Source: Streptomyces albofaciens JCM 4342
Lineage (GTDB): Bacteria; Actinomycetota; Actinomycetes; Streptomycetales; Streptomycetaceae
Assembly: GCF_008634025.1 (NCBI RefSeq)
Contig: NZ_PDCM01000002.1
Coordinates: forward strand, 2,753,001-2,817,000
Length of the DNA: 64,000 nt
Direction: 5' to 3'
In this document: positions 17,436 to 24,749 of the stretch, one piece after another
Position numbering within the stretch: position 1 is the stretch's first letter
How the letters are laid out: every line of letters starts with the position of its first letter
Notes under the pieces: model-generated
What the model was told of the DNA's origin: nothing
What the model saw: the letters and a program-made list of their open reading frames with translations, nothing else
Database searches by the model: none
Position numbers and translations under genes: made by a program

Positions 17436-18638
17436 TCACGCCGCGCCGTCGAGTACCGCCCGGACTTCCGGCACGTCCCGGTATCCCTCCAGCCGCTCCC
17501 GTACCACGCGAACCCGCGCGGCCGTACGGTCGCTGGTCACGGTCTCGCTCAGGGTGATGACCCGTTCCGCTGTCGCTGCCGCCTCTTCCGGTTCGTTCGC
17601 GTCGGCCAGCGCGACGGCCAGCCACGACAGGTACAGGGCGAGTTCCCGGGTGTGTGTCGTGTCGTAGCGGCTGAGTACGTCCCGCAGCAGGGGGACCGCC
17701 CGCAGAGGCCGGCGCAGCTCCGTGTAGACCCGGCTTTCCATGACCCGTAGTTCCCCGGCGTCCACCCAGTACAGGTAGGCGGGAGACTCGACGCCCGCGC
17801 CGTCCGCGGCCAACGCCTCACCGGCCTCTCCGAGTGCCCGCATGGCAGGCTGGGCTTCCCCTGCCTTGGTGTGGGCCCATGCCACCCGATCGAGGTACAA
17901 CGCGCGGGCCTTCGGAGGCGCGTCCGGCCCCGCCCCGTCGAGGGCTGCCTGTGCGAGCCGGGCCCCGTCAACCTCCTCGCCGGTGTTGCTCAGTTGATAG
18001 GCCAGCGATCCAGCGAGGTTTCCGGCCAGCGTCCGGTCGCCCGCCTGCGTCGCCGCACTGATTCCGAGCCGGTAGACGCGTTCCGCATCCGCGTGCTGCC
18101 CGGCGTCACTGGCAATCCATCCCGCGATCTGCGCCAACTCGCCGATCTGCCGGAGAAGAGCACACCCCACCTCCCCGGAGTGGGCGCCTTCCTTGTACAG
18201 CCGTACAGCGGCGCGGAGTTCCCGCAGAGCGGGCCGGATCAAGTCGCCCCCGGCCAGCACGTCATCTGCGAGCCGGAGCCCGTGTACGCGCTCTCGCAGG
18301 TCACCGACCTGCCCCATACCGATACGTCGGCCCTCGCGGGCGCTGAGCGGGGCCAGAGGGTCGTCGTCGGGCAGGAAGTCCGCCAGGGTCGGCAAGGGTG
18401 GTTCATCCGGCTTCTGCGGCTCCATGAGCACGTCCATGGACACACCGAGGGCAGCAGCGATGAACGGCAGCCACTGACGGGGCGTGCGCTTCCCCTGCTC
18501 CCACCGGCTGACCTCCTGGCGGCCGACCGGTCCACCCATGACCCCGGCGCCCCGGCAGACCTCACGCCCCAAGCGCTCCTGACTCCACCCGAGGCGGCTC
18601 CGCTCACGCCGGATGTTGGCCCCGATGCAGCTTCCCAT
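17436..18638 (-). CDS. XRE-family regulator with TPR-like C-terminal region
   Basis: A 400-residue protein. The helix-turn-helix covers about residues 5-70 (GANIRRERSRLGWSQERLG, then VGRQEVSRWEQGKRTPRQW). A Pro/Asp linker (about 75-105) joins it to a long helical repeat region that resembles TPRs (AERVYRLGISAATQAGDRT and similar). The family is common in Streptomyces, often beside small ORFs, and may sense a peptide or protein partner through the repeats. It is divergent from the second XRE gene at 18760, with 121 bases between the starts. The ATG at 18638 follows directly on a palindrome that may be its own operator. The 177 bases between its stop and the phospholipase start hold no further gene. 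Confidence 0.82.
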   Translation of the reverse strand: MGSCIGANIRRERSRLGWSQERLGREVCRGAGVMGGPVGRQEVSRWEQGKRTPRQWLPFIAAALGVSMDVLMEPQKPDEPPLPTLADFLPDDDPLAPLSAREGRRIGMGQVGDLRERVHGLRLADDVLAGGDLIRPALRELRAAVRLYKEGAHSGEVGCALLRQIGELAQIAGWIASDAGQHADAERVYRLGISAATQAGDRTLAGNLAGSLAYQLSNTGEEVDGARLAQAALDGAGPDAPPKARALYLDRVAWAHTKAGEAQPAMRALGEAGEALAADGAGVESPAYLYWVDAGELRVMESRVYTELRRPLRAVPLLRDVLSRYDTTHTRELALYLSWLAVALADANEPEEAAATAERVITLSETVTSDRTAARVRVVRERLEGYRDVPEVRAVLDGAA

Positions 18639-18640
18639 GG

Positions 18641-18664
18641 GGCCAGCCTGGCCGACACCTGGCC
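18641..18664. promoter_or_regulatory. Palindrome and half-site at the start of the XRE gene
   Basis: GGCCAG-C-CTGGCC at 18641-18653 is a perfect 6-base-arm palindrome two bases upstream of the ATG of the minus-strand regulator. A further CCTGGCC half lies at 18658-18664. The location over the likely start of transcription suits self-repression. No clear ribosome site is present on either side of the divergent gap, so both mRNAs may be leaderless. Confidence 0.4.
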
Positions 18665-18759
18665 TACATGGGGCCGCTGGTGGCCACGCCGCTCCCCGGC
18701 TGGGCGGGTCGGGGTCCTTTCCCATGCCATGGACGAGGTCCCCGTCGTACGCTCGAAGC

Positions 18760-19929
18760 ATGAGCACTGCGGGGCAGAGGGTCAAAGAAGTCCGCAAGCG
18801 TCGCGGGCTGTCACAACGTGAACTGGCCGATGCGTCGGGAGTCTCGCTCTCGTCCATCCGGAAGCTCGAACAAGGCGAGCGGGAAACTGCTCGCCTGGAG
18901 ACACTGCGCAAGCTCGCACACGCGCTGAGGGTGCCGACGATGCGCCTGGCCGGCGGACCGAACCCGGAGGATGCCGGCGCCGACACAGTGGATCGCTGGG
19001 CGGCCGTCCGGGAAGCGCTGGTACGTCCCCCCGTCGCACCGGGGCTGAACGACGAGCCGCCGACCGTCAGCGGAATACGCGACTCCCTCCGCGAGGCAGC
19101 TCCCCTCTTCGCCCACGACCAGTACACGGCACTGGCGGTACTGCTGCCGTCCCTGCTGCGGGACGCCGAAGCGCTCGGCTCGGAGGGCCGGGCAGTAAGG
19201 GTGCGGCTCTTGCAGCTCGCCGGGTGGCTCATGGTTCAGACCCGGCAGTTCACGGCCGCCGAGACAGCCCTTGAACGCGCCCTGGACGACTCGGCCGACC
19301 GCATGGAAGGTGCGGCCACAGTCAACACGCTGTGCTGGCTGCTGCTGCGCCAGGGTGAGTTGGGCAAGGCGTACGACCTGGCCGTGAAGTGGGCCGACGA
19401 GACCGAACCCCGGGTGTCCCGCGCGACTCCGGCAGAGCTGAGCACCTGGGGCTGGATGCTGCTCCGCGTGTCCGCTGCCGCCGTCCGGAACTCGCAGCCG
19501 GGCGACGCCGAGGACGCCTTGAAGTTCGCCACGGCGGCAGCCGTCGCCCTCGGACGCGAGCATGCCCCGAACAACGACTTCCTCCGTACGTTCGGGCCGA
19601 CCACGGTCAAGCTCAAGGCCGCCGAGAACGCCGGTGTGATCGACCGGCCCGACATGGTGCTCCGCATCGCCGAGCGGGTGCCGGTCTTCAGCCTCAAGCC
19701 CACGTCGAACAACCGGAACCGGCACTTGCTGGACGTGGCCGACGCCTACGCCAAAACGGGTGAATACGCCGAGGCGTTCGGCAAGCTGGAGCAGATCCGT
19801 TCCGACAGCCCCGAATGGCTGCCGAATCAGCGCTATGCCCGTGACATCCTCGGCCGGGTGGTCCGGGGGCGCCGGACGTTGACGGCGGACATGCGGACGA
19901 TGGCCGACGTGGTGGGCCTGCCGCTCTAG
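18760..19929 (+). CDS. Second XRE-family regulator with helical repeat C terminus
   Basis: A 389-residue protein. The helix-turn-helix lies at about residues 6-60 (VKEVRKRRGLSQRELADASG, then SLSSIRKLEQGERETARLET). The remainder is mostly helical, with repeat-like pieces (RLLQLAGWLMVQTRQFTAAE; LDVADAYAKTGEYAEAFGKL). The overall plan is like the divergent neighbour but the sequences differ, so this is not a recent duplication. The ATG at 18760 has no Shine-Dalgarno and may be leaderless. It is followed after 106 bases by three overlapping small genes on the same strand, with a pair of mutually exclusive hairpins in between. Its targets are probably the small genes, by position only. Confidence 0.82.
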   Translation: MSTAGQRVKEVRKRRGLSQRELADASGVSLSSIRKLEQGERETARLETLRKLAHALRVPTMRLAGGPNPEDAGADTVDRWAAVREALVRPPVAPGLNDEPPTVSGIRDSLREAAPLFAHDQYTALAVLLPSLLRDAEALGSEGRAVRVRLLQLAGWLMVQTRQFTAAETALERALDDSADRMEGAATVNTLCWLLLRQGELGKAYDLAVKWADETEPRVSRATPAELSTWGWMLLRVSAAAVRNSQPGDAEDALKFATAAAVALGREHAPNNDFLRTFGPTTVKLKAAENAGVIDRPDMVLRIAERVPVFSLKPTSNNRNRHLLDVADAYAKTGEYAEAFGKLEQIRSDSPEWLPNQRYARDILGRVVRGRRTLTADMRTMADVVGLPL

Positions 19930-19933
19930 CGTT

Positions 19934-19984
19934 TGTGGCACTTCCCGCTACCGGCCTCACAAAGTGCCACAGACAGCGGGAAGT
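19934..19984 (+). promoter_or_regulatory. Two overlapping, mutually exclusive inverted repeats
   Basis: TGTGGCACTT (19934-19943) is complementary to AAGTGCCACA (19962-19971). ACTTCCCGCT (19940-19949) is complementary to AGCGGGAAGT (19975-19984). Both pairs are perfect over ten bases. The two left arms share ACTT (19940-19943), so an RNA could not fully form both hairpins at once. As DNA, the element is a compound operator directly ahead of the small-gene operon; a TACCGT hexamer at 19994-19999 could be the -10. It may be the binding site of one of the two XRE regulators. Confidence 0.6.
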
Positions 19985-20035
19985 TGCCGTTCCTACCGTG
20001 GATGCCATCGGACCACGAGGGGACGGCGATGAACT

Positions 20036-20254
20036 ATGGCCTACGACTGGGCCCCCACCACGGGCACGTACGCGGTGGACATGACGAACGACAGGATCGG
20101 CGAGGTGCGCAGGCGGCTCGAAGGGGCCGTGTACCTCGTCCCGCCTGGTGGCGGACGTGAATGGGCGGTGCGTCCCGACCACCTGCGCAAGCCCACCGGC
20201 GAGGAGCGCGCGCGGGCGCTGACCTGGACGCGTCCGGTCAGGAGCCGGCCGTGA
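20036..20254 (+). CDS. Small protein of unknown function (72 aa)
   Basis: First gene of a three-gene set with overlapping ends. It starts MAYDWAPTTGTYAVDMTNDR and contains IGEVRRRLEGAVYLVPPGGG, then EWAVRPDHLRKPT. Similar short proteins with this central motif occur beside XRE regulators in Streptomyces, from memory; no function is known. ATG 20036 is used with GAGGGG about 12 bases upstream; an internal ATG at 20081 (MTNDRIGE) is a possible start. The last bases (GTGA at 20251-20254) overlap the next gene, suggesting coupled translation. Confidence 0.65.
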   Translation: MAYDWAPTTGTYAVDMTNDRIGEVRRRLEGAVYLVPPGGGREWAVRPDHLRKPTGEERARALTWTRPVRSRP

Positions 20255-20526
20255 ACCGCTCCTACTCCGCACCACGCCGCAGCTATCCGGAACCGCCGGT
20301 CGATCCCCCCATGCGGTCCCCGTCACTCGAACCCGTGCCGGTCCAGGGGTGCGAGGTGTGCGCACATGCCGCGGCATGGCGGCGGGCGTACCGGACGGGA
20401 AGGGGCACGGCGGACGCTTGCACCAACCACTCGGCGGCCCTGGACTGCTCCCTGGAGATCCGCAACCACCCGCACGAGCCGCGCGTACTGGGGCTACCGG
20501 TCAACGCCCCGGCGGTACGCCGATGA
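20251..20526 (+). CDS. Small Cys-containing protein of unknown function (91 aa)
   Basis: Starts at the GTG of a GTGA overlap (20251) and ends in the ATGA overlap with the next gene (20523-20526). The first 30 residues are Pro/Ser-rich. The remainder has CEVCAHAAAWRRAYRTGRG, then TADACTNHSAALDCSLEIRN, giving a CxxC and two more Cys plus His that could bind a metal. That is inference only. No family name is certain. It is part of the block controlled together with the divergent XRE pair. Confidence 0.65.
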   Translation: MNRSYSAPRRSYPEPPVDPPMRSPSLEPVPVQGCEVCAHAAAWRRAYRTGRGTADACTNHSAALDCSLEIRNHPHEPRVLGLPVNAPAVRR

Positions 20527-20798
20527 GCCCCCGCAGCGTGATCCGCGCCGTGAAGCACACCATCGGCACCCACCCGCAAAGCGAGATCACCGTATCGGCG
20601 TGCTGCCTGACCGGTGGATGCCCGTGGACGCTGACGGAGACCGCCGACCTGAAGGCGGCCGACCTGGCGGCGATGGCGCATACAGGCCGTACGGGGCATC
20701 CGACGTTCGCCCGGACGTTCCAGGACGTGGCGCTCGTACGCCGCCTGGAACTGAACGAGGGGCAGGCGGAGGTCCCGCCGCTTCAGGCGCCTCGTTGA
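20523..20798 (+). CDS. Small protein, DUF7848-like (91 aa)
   Basis: Third gene of the set, overlapping its neighbour by ATGA. MSPRSVIRAVKHTIGTHPQS is followed by EITVSACCLTGGCPWTLTE, then LAAMAHTGRTGHPTFARTFQ. The pattern of CxxxxC-like cysteines followed by HTGxTGH matches, as I recall it, the small DUF7848 group of Streptomyces accessory regions. Function unknown. The Cys/His set could be a metal site. Confidence 0.65.
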   Translation: MSPRSVIRAVKHTIGTHPQSEITVSACCLTGGCPWTLTETADLKAADLAAMAHTGRTGHPTFARTFQDVALVRRLELNEGQAEVPPLQAPR

Positions 20799-20967
20799 GC
20801 CCCGGCAGAGAGGGGAGGGTGTGGACGCGGCCATCGCCACCACCTTCCGGAAGACCGACCCGGGACCCGGCCGACGTGCTGATGGTGGCCCGGCTCGGGG
20901 CTTCGTCGTCCCGACCGGCGAGAACTGACCACCACCAGCACGGCAACCGCCCCGGGCACGGGTCATG

Positions 20968-22581
20968 TCACCCCGGCAACCGCACCGACAGCCCGTGCCG
21001 GAATTCGTTCCGCGGGTCCCAGCGAGCCTTGACGCGTTGCAGTCGCGGGTAGTTGTCCTTGTAGTAGATGGTGTGCCACGGCACGCCGGAGGTGTTCTGG
21101 TGCGGGTCGGCCAGGTCACGGTCCGGGTAGTTGATGAAGGAGCCGTCGCTGACCTCGCCCGGTACGGGCACGCCGCCGGTGTCCGCGTACACGTCGCGGT
21201 AGAAGGCGCGGAGCCAGGCCAGCGGCTTCGCCCCGGCCGCCTCCTCGCCCTCCCAGCCGGTCATGTAGATCGCCTTGAGGATCGAGTCGCGCTGGGCCAC
21301 GGCGGTCGCGTCCGGTGCGACGGTGTTGACCTTTCCGCCGTACGAGACCAGCCACAGCGACCCGGAGATGTTCTCCGACGCCGGGCCCGCCAGGTGCCGG
21401 TGGAGCGCGGTGATCTGCCGGTCCGTGTAGCCCTTGCGCAGGTAGCCGCACTTGACCTTGAACGGGGCCGGCTCGCTCTCCTGGACGAGGGCGACCGCCT
21501 CCAGCCAGGGACGGACGTGGTGCCGGATGTCCGGCTTGGCGCCCGTGCCGCGTCCGACGGCGTCCACGTAGGCGCGCATCCGCCGCTCGGTGTCCGGCGT
21601 GGTGGCGTCCAGGTGGCCCACCAGGGTGAGGGTGCCGGTGTTGCGGGTGTTGAGCATGAGCACGCTGAACAGGTCGGCGTACGAGCTGTCCGGGGCGCTG
21701 TTGTGCTGGTACCAGGTGTTGTGGTTGCGCACCAGGCGGGCGAACGCGCGCTCGTCGAGGTCCTTCCAGTTCCAGGTCGCGATGAAGCTGAGGACGGACG
21801 CCGGGGCCTTGGGCAGCAGCCGGGCGGGGTCGTCGCCCTCGGCGGCCGGGTCGCGGAACCAGTAGCAGGTGACGATGCCGAAGTTGCCGCCTCCGCCGCC
21901 GGTGTGCGCCCACCACAGGTCGTGGTTCGGGTCCTTGGGGTCGCGGGTGGCCACCACGCTGCGGGCCCGGCCCGACCGGTCGACCACGACGACCTCGACG
22001 GCGTACAGGTGGTCGACGGACAGCCCGTACCGCCGCGAGAGCGTGCCGTAGCCGCCGCCGAGGACGTGCCCGCCGACCCCGACCTCCGCGGTCGCGCCGG
22101 CCGGGATGGAGACCCCCCAGCCGAGGAAGAGGGCGCGGTAGACCTCGCCGAGCAGGGCGCCGGGCTCGACGGCGAACGCGCGGCGGGCGGTGTCGTAGCG
22201 GACCGCGCGCATGGGTGAGGTGTCGATCAGTACGCGGACGGACGGGTCGTCGACGAAGTTCTCGAAGCAGTGGCCGCCGCTGCGTACGGCGATGCGCTTG
22301 CCGTCCCGTACGGCCTGCTGTACGGCGGCGACGACCTGTCCGGTGGTGCGCACGACGTGGACGCGCTCGGGCTTGCCGACGAAACGGCTGTTGCTGCCGC
22401 GGCGGGTGAGGGAGGAGTAGCGCGGGTCGTCCGGGCCGAGGGTGACGGGAGCCGGGGAAGCGGCGGCGGCCCCGGGGGCGGCGGGCGCGGCTGCCGCGAT
22501 GCCCGGCGTCGCCACGGCCGCGGCCGTGCCGCCGAGCGCCGCCGCGCCCGCGAGCAGGGTCCGGCGCTTCACTTCGGCCAT
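20968..22581 (-). CDS. FAD-binding (BBE-type) oxidoreductase, Tat-exported
   Basis: A 537-residue secreted flavoprotein of the berberine-bridge-enzyme / PCMH family. MAEVKRRTLLAGAAALGG is a twin-arginine signal, cleaved near residue 40. The FAD domain has VAVRSGGHCFENFVDD-like sequence near residues 98-112, in which the His of SGGH is the usual covalent 8-alpha attachment point. It is followed by GVGGHVLGGGYGTLSRRYG, and the BBE tail is YPRLQRVKARWDPRNEFRHG. The second (cysteinyl) flavin link of bicovalent relatives lies just before GG(H)xxGGGxG; here that stretch reads GATAEVG without Cys, so a single link is more likely. ATG 22581 has GGGAG upstream. Relatives oxidise sugars, alkaloids or natural products, and the substrate here is unknown. 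Confidence 0.85.
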   Translation of the reverse strand: MAEVKRRTLLAGAAALGGTAAAVATPGIAAAAPAAPGAAAASPAPVTLGPDDPRYSSLTRRGSNSRFVGKPERVHVVRTTGQVVAAVQQAVRDGKRIAVRSGGHCFENFVDDPSVRVLIDTSPMRAVRYDTARRAFAVEPGALLGEVYRALFLGWGVSIPAGATAEVGVGGHVLGGGYGTLSRRYGLSVDHLYAVEVVVVDRSGRARSVVATRDPKDPNHDLWWAHTGGGGGNFGIVTCYWFRDPAAEGDDPARLLPKAPASVLSFIATWNWKDLDERAFARLVRNHNTWYQHNSAPDSSYADLFSVLMLNTRNTGTLTLVGHLDATTPDTERRMRAYVDAVGRGTGAKPDIRHHVRPWLEAVALVQESEPAPFKVKCGYLRKGYTDRQITALHRHLAGPASENISGSLWLVSYGGKVNTVAPDATAVAQRDSILKAIYMTGWEGEEAAGAKPLAWLRAFYRDVYADTGGVPVPGEVSDGSFINYPDRDLADPHQNTSGVPWHTIYYKDNYPRLQRVKARWDPRNEFRHGLSVRLPG

Positions 22582-22825
22582 GGTCCGCTCCCGTAACTGT
22601 GCTGAGGTTGACGGTGGTTGGTCGTGATTCACCCTTCCACCATCGGGCCCGCACGACCCCGGAGCATCGTCCGCCGAGACCAACTCGCCCCTAGGGAGAA
22701 CGGTGTACGGACGCGACTGCCCGCCCTCCCTCAGGAGGGCGCGCGACCGGCCCGCGTCATCCGAAAGAACGGTTCTCCCGGGCACCCCTCCAAGGGACGC
22801 CCATCCATGAACACTTCACAAACTC

Positions 22826-22854
22826 TTGACAACCGCATTGGTCTGGACCATTTT
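22826..22854 (+). promoter_or_regulatory. Chitinase promoter with DasR-like operator
   Basis: TTGACA at 22826-22831 is a consensus -35. A -10-like CATTTT follows at 22849-22854 with a 17-base spacer. Between them lies TGGTCTGGACCA (22839-22850), a near-perfect palindrome of the form TGGTCTAGACCA known as the DasR responsive element of Streptomyces chitin and GlcNAc genes. The operator spans the spacer and would block polymerase. The rest of the 347-base gap up to the chitinase start shows no gene. Confidence 0.75.
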
Positions 22855-22928
22855 GTGCTTGCGCGACGCCCGCCCGGTTCTCCGGACCCGGCGGGCGGCC
22901 CTTCCGGGCTCATCACTTGGAGACAGCC

Positions 22929-24692
22929 ATGCCGCACCCCCTCATGTCCCGCACCCCCCGCTCCCGGCACAGACGGTGGATCGGTACCGCCTTCACCGGG
23001 CTGGCGGCCGCCGCCCTCGCCGTCACCGGCACCGCGGCCGGCGCCTCGGCGGCCCCCCACGCCGCCGCCTCCGGTGCCGCCACCGGAGCCGCCGCCGACG
23101 TCAACAACGCGAAGAACCCCGGGTTCGAGTCCGGGCTCTCCGGATGGACGTGTTCGGCGGGCGCCGGTTCCACCGTGTCCTCCCCCGTGCACGGCGGCAC
23201 CTCGGCCCTGAAGGCCACGCCCTCCGGCACGGACCAGGCCAAGTGCTCGCAGACCGTGGCGGTCAAGCCCAACTCGACGTACACGCTCAGCGCGTACGTC
23301 CAGGGCTCGTACGTCTACCTCGGCGCGAGCGGCACCGGCACCACCGACGTGTCCACCTGGGCCCCCGGCGCCACCACTTGGCAGCAGCTGAAGACCACCT
23401 TCACCACCGGCCCCTCCACCACCTCCGTCACCGTCTACACCCACGGCTGGTACGGGCAGGCCGCCTACTTCGCCGACGACATCAGCGTCTTCGGGCCGGA
23501 CGGCGGGGGCAACGGCGACCCGGGCGACCCGGTCCCCGACGCGCCCACCGGGCTGACCGCGGGCGCCGTCACCTCGTCCTCCGTGGCGCTGTCCTGGAAC
23601 CCGGCCAAGTACGCCACCGGCTACCACGTCTACCGCGACGGCGCCAAGGTCCAGGCGGTCACCGGCACCTCGGCCACCGTGACCGGCCTGAGCCCCTCCA
23701 CCGCGTACCGCTTCCAGGTCGCCGCGACCAACGCGGCGGGCGAGTCGGCCAAGTCCGCCGAGGTCACCGCCACCACGTCCCCGGGCGGCGGCAATCCCGG
23801 CCCCTCGGTACCGAAGCACGCGGTCACCGGCTACTGGCAGAACTTCAACAACGGCGCGACCGTACAGAAGATCAGCGAGGTGTCCGACCAGTACGACATC
23901 ATCGCGGTCTCCTTCGCCGACGCCACCACCACACCCGGCGCGATCACCTTCAACCTCGACTCGGCGGGTCTGGGCGGCTACACGGTCGCGCAGTTCAAGG
24001 CCGACATCAAGGCGAAGCAGGCGGCCGGCAAGAACGTCATCCTGTCCGTCGGCGGCGAGAAGGGCACCATCTCCGTCAACGACGCCGCCTCCGCGAACAA
24101 CTTCGCCAACAGCGCGTACGCGCTCATGCAGGAGTACGGCTTCAACGGCGTCGACATCGACCTCGAAAACGGCATCAACCCGACCTACATGTCGCAGGCC
24201 CTGCGCTCGCTGTCCCAGAAGGCGGGCAGCAAGCTGGTCATCACCATGGCCCCGCAGACCATCGACATGCAGTCCACCCAGGGCGGCTACTTCAAGACCG
24301 CGCTGAACATCAAGGACATCCTCACCGTCGTCAACATGCAGTACTACAACAGCGGTTCGATGCTCGGCTGCGACGGCAAGGTCTACTCGCAGGGCACGGT
24401 GGACTTCCTCACCGCGCTGGCCTGCATCCAGCTCGAAGGCGGCCTCGACCCGTCCCAGGTGGGCATCGGTGTCCCGGCCTCGCCCCGGGCCGCGGGTGGC
24501 GGTTACGTGTCTCCCAGCGTCGTCAACAGCGCGCTGGACTGCCTCACCAAGGGCACCGGCTGCGGCTCCTTCAAGCCCGCCAAGACCTACCCGTCCCTGC
24601 GCGGCGCCATGACCTGGTCCACCAACTGGGACGCGGCGTCCGGCAGCGCCTGGTCGAACGGCGTGGGCCCGCACGTCCACAACCTGCCGTAA
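22929..24692 (+). CDS. Secreted GH18 chitinase with CBM and FN3 domains
   Basis: A 587-residue extracellular chitinase that hydrolyses beta-1,4-GlcNAc chains. It has a signal peptide (about 1-45, basic RSRHRRW then a hydrophobic core, ending ASA-AP). A carbohydrate-binding beta-sandwich (about 57-187, NPGFESGLSGWTCSAG) is followed by a short Gly/Asp linker, one fibronectin type III domain (about 202-282, APTGLTAGAVTSSSVALSW) and the GH18 barrel (about 296-587). The catalytic motif is FNGVDIDLENG with Glu near residue 413. The usual first Asp of DGxDxDxE is Asn here, while both other Asp are kept. ATG 22929 has GGAG seven bases upstream. A DasR-like operator lies in the promoter, so induction by chitin breakdown products is likely. 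A strong terminator follows. Confidence 0.93.
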   Translation: MPHPLMSRTPRSRHRRWIGTAFTGLAAAALAVTGTAAGASAAPHAAASGAATGAAADVNNAKNPGFESGLSGWTCSAGAGSTVSSPVHGGTSALKATPSGTDQAKCSQTVAVKPNSTYTLSAYVQGSYVYLGASGTGTTDVSTWAPGATTWQQLKTTFTTGPSTTSVTVYTHGWYGQAAYFADDISVFGPDGGGNGDPGDPVPDAPTGLTAGAVTSSSVALSWNPAKYATGYHVYRDGAKVQAVTGTSATVTGLSPSTAYRFQVAATNAAGESAKSAEVTATTSPGGGNPGPSVPKHAVTGYWQNFNNGATVQKISEVSDQYDIIAVSFADATTTPGAITFNLDSAGLGGYTVAQFKADIKAKQAAGKNVILSVGGEKGTISVNDAASANNFANSAYALMQEYGFNGVDIDLENGINPTYMSQALRSLSQKAGSKLVITMAPQTIDMQSTQGGYFKTALNIKDILTVVNMQYYNSGSMLGCDGKVYSQGTVDFLTALACIQLEGGLDPSQVGIGVPASPRAAGGGYVSPSVVNSALDCLTKGTGCGSFKPAKTYPSLRGAMTWSTNWDAASGSAWSNGVGPHVHNLP

Positions 24693-24700
24693 GGCAGCGG

Positions 24701-24733
24701 AAGGGGCGGCACACCACCGGTGTGCCGCCCCTT
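24701..24733. terminator. Bidirectional hairpin between chitinase and gatB
   Basis: AAGGGGCGGCACACC (24701-24715) and GGTGTGCCGCCCCTT (24719-24733) pair perfectly over 15 bases with a three-base loop. The two genes converge here, so it can end transcripts from both sides. Confidence 0.9.
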
Positions 24734-24749
24734 GCCGCGTTACCGGACG

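Noticed and set aside
17436..20798. Integrated plasmid or prophage remnant
   Set aside because: No integrase, recombinase, tRNA attachment site or phage structural gene. Only XRE regulators and small ORFs are present.
20821..20928. A 35-codon frame (GTG start) after the DUF7848-like gene
   Set aside because: It has a purine-rich stretch upstream, but the translation shows no family signal and competing frames are open too. Too weak to call.
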